Part shown: positions 1 to 6,429 of the stretch, piece by piece
Layout: each line of letters starts with the position of its first letter
Numbering within the stretch: position 1 is the stretch's first letter
Assembly: GCA_016930115.1 (NCBI GenBank)
Contig: JAFGHN010000053.1
Location: 1-6,865, forward strand
Direction: 5' to 3'
Length of the DNA stretch: 6,865 nt
From: Spirochaetales bacterium
Lineage (GTDB): Bacteria > Spirochaetota > Spirochaetia > ARS1246
The notes under the pieces: model-generated
Databases searched by the model: none
What the model was told of the DNA's origin: nothing
The model's input: only the letters and a program-made list of their open reading frames with translations
Translations under genes and position numbers: made by a program

Positions 1-1542
1 ACCTTTCCCTTCGACGTCCTGGGCCTTCGGCTGGAAACAGGGTTCGATACGGAGACTTCACTTGCGGTTATCGCCGTCCAGAACACCAATCGGGCAGAGG
101 CGGGGAATCTTCTCGACAGGCTTCAGATGTTATCCGACGTGCCCGCAAGCTATCAGCTCCAGAGAGTGACGACGGAGGCAACCTCCCGTGTAGAGCACTT
201 CGCGGGTGTGCTTGACCTCATGGCGCTCATAAACGAGCAGAAACGGTTTCTCGCTACGCTCATGACCTTCTGCAACGAGCTCGCTTTCAGACAGAATTGC
301 GAACGCGTGAGCATCGGTTGGATGGAGAATTCATACATACGCCTCAGGGCTATCAGCCATGTGGATAGATTCGACAAGAAATCAGAAGCGGTGCAACGTC
401 TAGAGCAAACCATGGAAGAGGCTTTCGATCAGAATGCAGAGATTGTATACCCCAATATCCATTCCGGCGTTGTGTACAGGGAGCACCAGAATTACTCGCG
501 AACGTACGACGTGACGAACGTATGTTCTGTGCCGATCCGTGTGGATGACAAACCTGTGGCGGTGGCAACTTTTGAACGAAACTCAGAGCCGTTCACGGAG
601 CTCGAGCTCCGGCTTCTCCGGCTCGCGTGTGATCAGACGGCCAGGCGTCTCTCGGATCTAAGAATGAAAGACAGGTGGATCGGTGCGCGGATCGCACGAG
701 GAATAAGGGACGGATTGGGTAAGATTGTCGGATATGAACACACCTGGGCGAAGGTGATCGGTGTGGGAGTCGCGGCGGCCATCGGCCTGCTCATTTTTTC
801 CGATATGGAATACCGGGTGAAAGCCCCGGTGATACTCAGGACGGACGATGTCGCCTATATTACGGCACCCTTCGCCGGTCATATCGATCAGGTGAACGTA
901 AGAGTCGGCGACGAGGTTTCAATGGGAGACGAGCTGCTGAATCTTGACGATAAGAATTTGCATCTGCAGCGGGCAGCCCTGACTGCCGAACAGAGCCAGT
1001 ATACACGAGAATATGAAAAAGCAAGGGCGCAAAACGAACTTGCTGAAATGCGGATAAACCAGGCGCGGCGAGACCAGGCAGCTGCCCGACTCGCCTTGTT
1101 GGATTATCACCTGAGCCAGTCGGTTCTACTTGCGCCGTTCGACGGCATCATCGTAGAAGGCGATTTGCGCGAACGTCTCGGTGCGCCGGTGGAACAGGGG
1201 GAGATGCTTTTTAAGCTCGCCCGGGTCGACAAGCTTTATGCCGAACTCGAGATTGATGAGGCCGATATTCATGAAATATCGATTTCACAAGCAGCCCAAA
1301 TGGCGCTTGCCGCCAGTCCGCAGCTAAACTTTCCCATGACCGTATTTCGTATAGAGCCGGTAGCCGAGGCGAAAGAAAAAGGGAATGTCTTCATCATACA
1401 CTGCTCATTCCCGGAAGGTGTTAAAGACTGGTGGCGCCCCGGCATGACCGGCGTAGCGAAAATCTCGGCCGGAAAACGAGGCATCCTCTGGGTATTGACC
1501 CACCGGACGATAGATTTTTTTAGCATGAGGCTCTGGTGGTAA
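1..1542 (+). CDS. GAF-like domain/HlyD-type periplasmic adaptor fusion protein, 5'-truncated by the window edge
   Basis: The reading frame is open from base 1 without a stop, so the true start lies upstream. The ATG at 127 is internal, because the 42 codons before it are continuous, ordinary protein. The order of parts is: a soluble region with GAF-like features (about 199-651, including a VCSVPI-x-VDDKPVAVATFE strand pair and the closing helix LRLLRLACDQTARRL); an Arg-rich stretch; one transmembrane helix (about 745-801, VIGVGVAAAIGLLIFS); then a HlyD/membrane-fusion-protein fold. In that fold the first lipoyl-like half is about 847-951 (ITAPFAGHIDQVNVRVGDEV), an alpha-helical hairpin follows to about 1116, the second half is about 1117-1221 (LLAPFDGIIVEGDL), and a beta-barrel runs to about 1470. 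The protein ends in a Trp-rich tail (MRLWW). The Arg-rich flank places the GAF part in the cytoplasm and the adaptor in the periplasm. The gene lies nine bases upstream of the M50 gene. The domain calls are from motif reading; the ligand and substrate are unknown. Confidence 0.88.
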   Translation, partial: TFPFDVLGLRLETGFDTETSLAVIAVQNTNRAEAGNLLDRLQMLSDVPASYQLQRVTTEATSRVEHFAGVLDLMALINEQKRFLATLMTFCNELAFRQNCERVSIGWMENSYIRLRAISHVDRFDKKSEAVQRLEQTMEEAFDQNAEIVYPNIHSGVVYREHQNYSRTYDVTNVCSVPIRVDDKPVAVATFERNSEPFTELELRLLRLACDQTARRLSDLRMKDRWIGARIARGIRDGLGKIVGYEHTWAKVIGVGVAAAIGLLIFSDMEYRVKAPVILRTDDVAYITAPFAGHIDQVNVRVGDEVSMGDELLNLDDKNLHLQRAALTAEQSQYTREYEKARAQNELAEMRINQARRDQAAARLALLDYHLSQSVLLAPFDGIIVEGDLRERLGAPVEQGEMLFKLARVDKLYAELEIDEADIHEISISQAAQMALAASPQLNFPMTVFRIEPVAEAKEKGNVFIIHCSFPEGVKDWWRPGMTGVAKISAGKRGILWVLTHRTIDFFSMRLWW

Positions 1543-1543
1543 C

Positions 1544-1549
1544 GGAAGA
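1544..1549 (+). promoter_or_regulatory. Ribosome binding site of the M50-family gene
   Basis: GGAAGA lies in the nine-base gap between the stop at 1540-1542 and the ATG at 1552. It is a near-consensus Shine-Dalgarno, but the two-base gap to the start is short. It supports the 1552 start and translation linked to the upstream gene. Confidence 0.5.
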
Positions 1550-1551
1550 AT

Positions 1552-3708
1552 ATGGCTGAACAAAGTAGCCTCTTTCACGAATCCTGGTACCGTATCGCCG
1601 ACCAGCGCATAAGCCTCCGTGCAAGTGTGAAAGTGCGAAGGCAGCTGTTTCGCGGATCGAGGTGGTACGTCCTGAACGATCCGTTCAATAACCAATTCTA
1701 CCGTCTCAGACCGGAAGCGTACAGCTTCGTGTCTCGATTAACCACATCGCGCACCGTCGAATCAGTATGGAAAGAGACTATTGAAATGGATCCGGAGAAC
1801 GCACCGGGGCAGGAAGAGGTCATCCATCTTCTCGCGCAGCTGTATCACGCAAATCTACTCCACTACGATCTACCTCCGGACAGCACAAAGCTCTTTGAAA
1901 GATACAACGAATTCAAGCAGCGGACGACGAAGTCCGCTTTGATGAATATTATGTTCTTTCGAATTCCGCTGTTCGATCCAGATGCGTTGCTCAAGCGACT
2001 CTTGCCGATCATAAAAATAATCATTAGCCCCTTTGGCGCCATAGTCTGGCTCGTGGTGGTGGGGATCGCAGTGAAAATGGCCATCGACAATGCTCCAGCG
2101 TTAGGAGAGCAGAGTCAGGGGATTCTCGCTTCGACGAACATTGCGCTTCTTTACCTATCCCTTATCATCATAAAAGCCCTCCACGAGCTCGGTCATGCCT
2201 TTGCCGTCCGCCGGTTTGGCGGTGAAGTACATACCATGGGTGTTATGTTTCTCATATTCAATCCGCTGCCGTACATGGACGCGACCGCCGCCTGGGCGTT
2301 CCGCAGCAAATGGAAAAGGGTTTACGTGGGCGCTGCGGGCATGATTACGGAGCTCTTTGTAGCCGCTTGCGCAACCTTCGTGTGGGCGAACACCGGTCCT
2401 GGTATTCTGCACTCCCTCGCGTACAACATGATGTTTATCGCATCGGTCTCCACGGTGCTGTTCAACATTAATCCGTTGCTACGCTTCGACGGATATTACA
2501 TTCTCTCAGACCTGATTGATGTCCCAAACCTTCACACGCAGGCTAATCAACACCTCAGGCATCTGGTAGAACGGTATGCATTCGGGTACAAAAGGTCGAC
2601 CAGTCCCACAGCCACGCTGAAAGAATCCTATTGGGTAACGGTTTTTGGCATCTTGAGCGGTATCTACAGGGTATTCGTTTTTACTTCGATCCTGCTTTTT
2701 CTAGCCGACCGGCTACTGATCGCGGGCATCATTATGGCCGTCATCTGTGTTATTTCTTGGATTTTCGTTCCGATTACCAAGCTGATCCGCTACCTGGCAA
2801 GCAATCCCAGGCTCGATCGACACCGGTTACGCGCCTCCCTTGTGTGCCTCACCTTCGTCGCCGGTCTGGTATGCTTGCTCTACCTCATACCCTTCCGTAA
2901 CAGCTTCAAGTCCCCCGGCGTTCTGGAAGCAACGGAACATGCGTTTGTGGTCAATTCTGTGCCGGGTCACGTTGAGGAAATTTTGGTCGAATCCGGCGCC
3001 CGTGTGAACAGTGGAGATACGCTCCTCCTTTTGAGAAACAGAGAGCTCGATTTCGAATATGACGAGATTCGTGCCAGTAACGCCGAGATACTGTCCATGA
3101 GACAGCGCGCCCTCCTGGAAAGCCAGGCTGACTTAAAGCCTCTCGAAAGCCTGCTTTCCGCGATACAGACCCGACTGGACAGAGTATCGGAGGATCGTGA
3201 GTTATTGACCGTCCGTGCGCCGATAAGCGGCGTCTGGATCGCACCAACGACAAAAGATCTCGTAGGCGCGTGGTTGCGCCGGGGAACACCCCTCGGTCAG
3301 ATAGTCAACGACGCAGAGTTCGCCCTCGTGTCGGTGGTTTCTCAGAAGGACACTTCCTGGCTTTTCTCAAACGAAATACTCTCCTCATCGATAAAACTTG
3401 CCGGCCAGGCGCATGAAACCTTGGCCGTGCTTGATTACAAGATCATCCCGGCGGAGCAGGTTTCATTGCCTTCTGCGGCGTTAGGTTTCGGCGCGGGAGG
3501 GGGACTCGCGATTGACGTAACCGATCGAAGCGGCCTCAGTGCTTCCGAGCCGTTTTACGAGGTGCGCCTGCGTGTATCTTCAGATTCAACGGTTCCGCTA
3601 CTGCACGGCAGATCGGGCAGAGTCCGTTTCAGGCTCCCGGATGAGCCTCTCTTGGCGCAGTGGTATAGAAAACTCAGACAACTTCTGCAAGACAGGTATC
3701 AGCTGTAA
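1552..3708 (+). CDS. PqqD-like/M50 site-2-protease-like/HlyD-like membrane protein (718 aa)
   Basis: This is a polytopic inner-membrane protein with three parts. Residues about 30-105 resemble a PqqD winged-helix domain (WYVLNDPFNNQFYRLRPEAY, then RTVESVW and a final LLAQLYHANLL helix). This fold is known in RiPP systems as a leader-peptide binder. Residues about 150-450 hold roughly seven or eight hydrophobic segments and the M50 signatures: HELGH at 211-215 (two zinc-binding His and the catalytic Glu) and NPLLRFDGYY at 307-316, whose Asp313 is the expected third zinc ligand. The active site therefore looks intact. Residues about 460-590 form a split lipoyl/barrel-sandwich unit (VPGHVEEILVESGARVNSGD and TVRAPISGVW) around a short helical hairpin, as in HlyD adaptors. 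A beta-rich region and an amphipathic tail follow. Databases often call such proteins putative peptide zinc metalloproteases. Expected activity is cleavage of a membrane-embedded or exported peptide, but that is inferred. The stop codon overlaps the SecA-like start. Confidence 0.9.
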   Translation: MAEQSSLFHESWYRIADQRISLRASVKVRRQLFRGSRWYVLNDPFNNQFYRLRPEAYSFVSRLTTSRTVESVWKETIEMDPENAPGQEEVIHLLAQLYHANLLHYDLPPDSTKLFERYNEFKQRTTKSALMNIMFFRIPLFDPDALLKRLLPIIKIIISPFGAIVWLVVVGIAVKMAIDNAPALGEQSQGILASTNIALLYLSLIIIKALHELGHAFAVRRFGGEVHTMGVMFLIFNPLPYMDATAAWAFRSKWKRVYVGAAGMITELFVAACATFVWANTGPGILHSLAYNMMFIASVSTVLFNINPLLRFDGYYILSDLIDVPNLHTQANQHLRHLVERYAFGYKRSTSPTATLKESYWVTVFGILSGIYRVFVFTSILLFLADRLLIAGIIMAVICVISWIFVPITKLIRYLASNPRLDRHRLRASLVCLTFVAGLVCLLYLIPFRNSFKSPGVLEATEHAFVVNSVPGHVEEILVESGARVNSGDTLLLLRNRELDFEYDEIRASNAEILSMRQRALLESQADLKPLESLLSAIQTRLDRVSEDRELLTVRAPISGVWIAPTTKDLVGAWLRRGTPLGQIVNDAEFALVSVVSQKDTSWLFSNEILSSSIKLAGQAHETLAVLDYKIIPAEQVSLPSAALGFGAGGGLAIDVTDRSGLSASEPFYEVRLRVSSDSTVPLLHGRSGRVRFRLPDEPLLAQWYRKLRQLLQDRYQL

Positions 3709-3710
3709 TG
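3706..3710 (+). other. TAATG stop-start overlap coupling the M50 and SecA-like genes
   Basis: The last base of the TAA stop (3706-3708) is the first base of the next ATG (3708-3710). Only a weak CAGG lies upstream, so the downstream gene probably depends on ribosomes finishing the M50 gene. This implies matched production of the two proteins. Confidence 0.8.
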
Positions 3711-5699
3711 CACACATTGGCCAACGATTATCAGCGCTCACGAATACGGGTTCCGGCCCCGCTCCTTACCGGGATAGACGCAAAACTACATTCATTTATC
3801 GGATCCTACTCGAAGGGCGGTTACAATATTGTGATGCGGCTTATGCAGGAGGCGCATGACATAGATGCCATGGGTGCGAAATTTCGAGATGTATCCGAGG
3901 CTGAGCTCCATCGGCGGGTGGATGATCTGCGCGATACGATAAAAAGGAGAAAAAAGGGCTACGATGCACACATAGGAGAAGCTTTCGCCGTGATCCGGGA
4001 GATCGCGGATCGCAAGCTGGGCTTACGGGCATATATTTCGCAGATAGCCGGTGCGTTAGCGCTTCACCGTGGCTATGTAGCGGAAATGGCGGTAGGTGAA
4101 GGAAAGACCCTTACCGCTGCTATGACGGCGGTGCTTAGAGGGTGGATAGGCCTGCCCTGCCATATCATTACAGTTAACGACTACCTGGCCGGCCGCGACG
4201 CCAGGTGGATGAAGGCGCTCTACGCAGCCTGCCGGGTGTCCGTTGGTACCGTGCTCGGCGAGATGGATCCCGAGCAACGGAGAGAGGGGCATCATTGCGA
4301 CGTCACTTACACGACAAGCAAGGAAATCGTTGCGGATTTCCTGAGAGACCGGCTTTGGCTGGGCAGACTGCAGAAGCCAGAGCGCCGACAGATAACGTGG
4401 CTGCTCGGCCGGAACGCGGAAGTAGAGCGGGGCCTGGTGATGCGTGGGATACACACCGCCATCGTCGATGAAGCCGACAACATACTCATAGACGAAGCGG
4501 TTACCCCGCTTATTATTTCAAAGGCCGTTCCTAACGACGCCTTTGTCGAGGCTTGCAGGTACGCCCGTGACATCGCCGATTCTATGAGGTCTCCGGTGGA
4601 CTACCGGGTGAACCGCAAATACAAGGACGTCGAATTATCACCGGCGTCAAAAGAGATGATCGCCCAAAAGGTAAGCCAATACACGGGCAGGTTCCGCGGA
4701 ACGGGCGGGTACCTCGAGCTGGTACAGCAGGCTTTGAACGCCCGGGAGTTTTTCCAAAAAGATGAGCAGTACGTCGTACAGGATGACAAAGTGGTCATTG
4801 TCGATGAGTTTACGGGCCGACAAATGCCTCAGCGCACCTGGAGGGCAGGCATACACCAGTTTGTGGAGGCCAACGAGGGGATCGAGATGACCTCCCCTAC
4901 CGAGACCCTTGCCCGTCTGAGCTTTCAGCGGTTTTTCAGATTTTTCGACCAGCTGTCGGGGATGTCAGGCACGGCAAAGGAATCGGCGCAGGAATTGTGG
5001 GATATTTATGAGCTCCCGGTACTGGAAATACCGGAAAACAGACCGTGTATCCGCCGGATCTACCGGCCCTGTGCGTTCCCCGACCAGGAGTCCAAATGGC
5101 GCGCTATCGTGGCCGAGATTCAACAGATGCACGCTGAAGGCAGGCCGCTATTAGTGGGAACGAGAAGCGTCAAGAGCAGCGAAAACCTCGCCAGACTTCT
5201 TTCAGAAGTTAAGTTGTCCTACCAGTTGCTGAATGCGGTGAGACACGCCGAAGAGGCAACCATCGTCGCCATGGCCGGTCAACGCGGTTCGATTACTATC
5301 GCCACCAACATGGCGGGCAGAGGCACCGATATCCGCCCTGGAAAGGGCGTAGCCGAATTAGGAGGGCTTCACGTCATAGCGACAGAGTGTCACGAATCGA
5401 AACGTATCGACCGTCAGTTATTCGGCCGGAGCGGGCGTCAGGGCGACCCTGGCAGTGCTCAACTTTTTATCAGTATGGAAGATGCGCTGATAAAACGGTA
5501 CGTCCCAATATCCGTCCGCACTGCGGTCAAGCGGCAACTGGCAATGAGGTTGCCCGGAGCCCGGCGCGCGGCAATGGCTGTAACCCGCATGGCGCAAGAG
5601 ACCGCCCAGCGGGTGGCCTACAAACAACGCCGATCGGTACTGCGTATGGATACATGGCTTGAAGACTCGTTGTCATTTGCGTATAAGGAGATAGTATGA
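3708..5699 (+). CDS. SecA-like accessory preprotein translocase ATPase, short form (663 aa)
   Basis: A DEAD-type motor ATPase of the SecA family, expected on the cytoplasmic face of the membrane. The N-terminal region matches SecA (EAFAVIREIADRKLGLR, residues 91-107). Walker A is GEGKT at 130-134, followed by ITVNDYLAGRDARWM. Walker B is DEAD at 254-257 within IVDEADNILIDEAVTPLIIS. The preprotein cross-linking domain is about 270-363 and ends in IVDEFTGR. The second motor domain has GMSGTAK (418), GTRS (484), TNMAGRGTDI (533-542) and QLFGRSGRQGD (570-580). Family members usually have about 800-900 residues. This one stops soon after the start of the helical scaffold, so the helical wing, two-helix finger and C-terminal zinc motif are absent. 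About 20 extra residues lie between LRDRL and the DEAD box (about 217-252). The gene is too divergent to be the housekeeping secA, and its linkage to the M50 and adaptor genes marks it as a dedicated motor. No gene symbol is justified. Confidence 0.93.
   Translation: MHTLANDYQRSRIRVPAPLLTGIDAKLHSFIGSYSKGGYNIVMRLMQEAHDIDAMGAKFRDVSEAELHRRVDDLRDTIKRRKKGYDAHIGEAFAVIREIADRKLGLRAYISQIAGALALHRGYVAEMAVGEGKTLTAAMTAVLRGWIGLPCHIITVNDYLAGRDARWMKALYAACRVSVGTVLGEMDPEQRREGHHCDVTYTTSKEIVADFLRDRLWLGRLQKPERRQITWLLGRNAEVERGLVMRGIHTAIVDEADNILIDEAVTPLIISKAVPNDAFVEACRYARDIADSMRSPVDYRVNRKYKDVELSPASKEMIAQKVSQYTGRFRGTGGYLELVQQALNAREFFQKDEQYVVQDDKVVIVDEFTGRQMPQRTWRAGIHQFVEANEGIEMTSPTETLARLSFQRFFRFFDQLSGMSGTAKESAQELWDIYELPVLEIPENRPCIRRIYRPCAFPDQESKWRAIVAEIQQMHAEGRPLLVGTRSVKSSENLARLLSEVKLSYQLLNAVRHAEEATIVAMAGQRGSITIATNMAGRGTDIRPGKGVAELGGLHVIATECHESKRIDRQLFGRSGRQGDPGSAQLFISMEDALIKRYVPISVRTAVKRQLAMRLPGARRAAMAVTRMAQETAQRVAYKQRRSVLRMDTWLEDSLSFAYKEIV
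5685..5690 (+). promoter_or_regulatory. Strong Shine-Dalgarno at the 3' end of the SecA-like gene
   Basis: AAGGAG is followed by five bases and then tandem ATGs at 5696 and 5699. It also encodes Lys-Glu near the end of the SecA-like protein, so it could be coincidental. It is the best ribosome-binding consensus at any junction in this window, and it precedes only a 22-codon frame. Confidence 0.5.
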
Positions 5700-5764
5700 T
5701 GCAGCGGTTCTCGCCGGGGTACGGTGGAAATCGCTTGACTTCGCACGGCTTAGATATATACTGA
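5696..5764 (+). CDS. Possible 22-residue small protein coupled to the SecA-like gene
   Basis: The ATG at 5696 overlaps the SecA-like TGA (ATGA) and sits five bases after AAGGAG, the classical arrangement of a translationally coupled operon gene. The frame encodes 22 residues beginning MMQRFSPGYGG and ending GLDIY, then TGA. It has four Gly, is soluble, and has no hydrophobic segment or Cys. I do not recognise it. It may be a small component or peptide substrate of the adjacent protease/motor system, the stub of a longer gene lost by rearrangement, or an accident. Its 3' end overlaps the promoter hexamers of the next gene, which weakens the case that it is purely coding. Confidence 0.3.
   Translation: MMQRFSPGYGGNRLTSHGLDIY
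5735..5762 (+). promoter_or_regulatory. Sigma-70-type promoter for the secreted-protein gene
   Basis: TTGACT (5735-5740) and TATACT (5757-5762) are separated by 16 bases. Each hexamer differs from the sigma-70 consensus at one position. Transcription would start near 5769, leaving a leader of about 40 bases before the ATG at 5808. This suggests that the downstream gene is transcribed separately from the SecA-like operon. Confidence 0.6.
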
Positions 5765-5798
5765 CAAAAAATGATGTTGGAGTAACCGGTTCCATTTG

Positions 5799-5803
5799 AG
5801 AGG
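5799..5803 (+). promoter_or_regulatory. Ribosome binding site that decides the start at 5808
   Basis: AGAGG lies four bases before the ATG at 5808. The alternative in-frame TTG at 5796 has only a GGAG 13 bases upstream, and it would add four residues (MRGI) before the signal peptide. The ATG is therefore the better start. Confidence 0.55.
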
Positions 5804-5807
5804 TATT

Positions 5808-6395
5808 ATGAAAAGTCGTTCCATCTCGATGTTTCTATTGCTGTTGTTATCTCCGGTATTCTGTCTTTTCCCTCAAGATTCCGGCTCGATGTACAACGAT
5901 GAAATACCAATACCAGAGATAGACCTTGTGGTTGGACCGCGTGTGGGGCTGACCGGGATCATCATGGATTTTGAACAATTCAACACCGAAATGCAGGTGG
6001 GATTCCCCAGGGACGTAGATTATATTCCGATTTTCACTGAGTTCGGATTTTCCGCGAAGCAGGTCGTCGGGATGGGAGACTCTGGAAGGAACCTTATAAT
6101 AGAAGAATTGGTTTTGTTAGCCGGACTGGACCAGAGTTTTGCGATACCGGCTATCAGGTTCTTGCTTGGTATCGAAGGGCGTTTGGGCTCGGAAATCAAG
6201 GTCGGCCCCTACCTGGTTTTCACGGACAACAGCGGCAAAGTGGGGATACAAGCTTCCTTTGTCTATTCGCTCGGATGGACAATCAGTTCCAGGGGCATGA
6301 TCATCCCTATCGATATCTCCTTCGTGCCGCAGCCCAGTTACTGGCAGCCCCGCATTACGATCACCACGGGGTTGAGCTTCAGAGTGCCGGAATAA
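5808..6395 (+). CDS. Secreted protein of unknown function, probable small outer-membrane beta-barrel (195 aa)
   Basis: The N-terminus is a clear signal peptide: MKSRS, a hydrophobic core ISMFLLLLLSPVFCLF, and a polar mature start near Q23-D24. The Cys at 19 is preceded by PVF, which is not a good lipobox, so signal peptidase I cleavage is more likely. The mature part alternates short amphipathic strands rich in Gly and aromatic residues (LVVGPRVGLTGIIMDFEQF, FTEFGFSAKQVVGMG, VGIQASFVYSLGWTIS, RITITTGLSFRV). It ends in a strand, as small beta-barrels or beta-sandwich envelope proteins do. I recall broadly similar proteins from Spirochaetota and other diderms, but cannot name a family. The gene has its own promoter and converges on the E2 gene, so a functional link to the upstream export system is not shown. 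It could be a client, but nothing in the sequence requires that. Confidence 0.8.
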   Translation: MKSRSISMFLLLLLSPVFCLFPQDSGSMYNDEIPIPEIDLVVGPRVGLTGIIMDFEQFNTEMQVGFPRDVDYIPIFTEFGFSAKQVVGMGDSGRNLIIEELVLLAGLDQSFAIPAIRFLLGIEGRLGSEIKVGPYLVFTDNSGKVGIQASFVYSLGWTISSRGMIIPIDISFVPQPSYWQPRITITTGLSFRVPE

Positions 6396-6429
6396 CTGCA
6401 CCAATCGCTGTGATCACCGGGGGAAACTG

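Noticed and set aside
1263..1281. Perfect 7-bp inverted repeat CGATATT-CATGA-AATATCG.
   Set aside because: It is AT-rich, inside a well-supported coding region, lacks a U-tract and sits at no gene boundary. Chance is sufficient.
1515..1521. Run of seven T near the 3' end of the adaptor gene, a possible slippage or phase-variation site.
   Set aside because: It encodes Asp-Phe-Phe in a C-terminal tail whose reading fits the family style (ending MRLWW). A change here would affect only the last few residues.
2155..2412. Minus-strand open frames lying opposite the M50 gene and other genes.
   Set aside because: They overlap strongly supported genes on the plus strand, show no recognisable motifs or start signals, and are antisense shadows.
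3214..3231. GC-rich hairpin CGCCG-ATAAG-CGGCG.
   Set aside because: It lies within the second barrel-sandwich half of the M50 protein (RAPISGV), has no following T-tract and is explained by codon content.
3944..3956. AAGGAG followed by an in-frame A AAA AAG heptamer in the SecA-like gene, resembling a dnaX-type -1 frameshift signal.
   Set aside because: The Shine-Dalgarno-like element abuts the heptamer instead of lying about ten bases upstream. I see no clear downstream hairpin, and the -1 frame reaches a stop around 4097 with no recognisable product. A Lys/Arg-rich stretch explains it.
5796..5807. TTG at 5796 as the start of the secreted-protein gene.
   Set aside because: It has poor ribosome-binding spacing, while the ATG at 5808 has AGAGG four bases upstream and gives a standard signal-peptide N-terminus.
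6396..6429. Possible bidirectional terminator between the convergent genes (palindrome GTGATCAC at 6410-6417).
   Set aside because: The palindrome has no loop and there is no T-rich tract on either strand. A 34-base gap leaves little room, so no terminator is supported.
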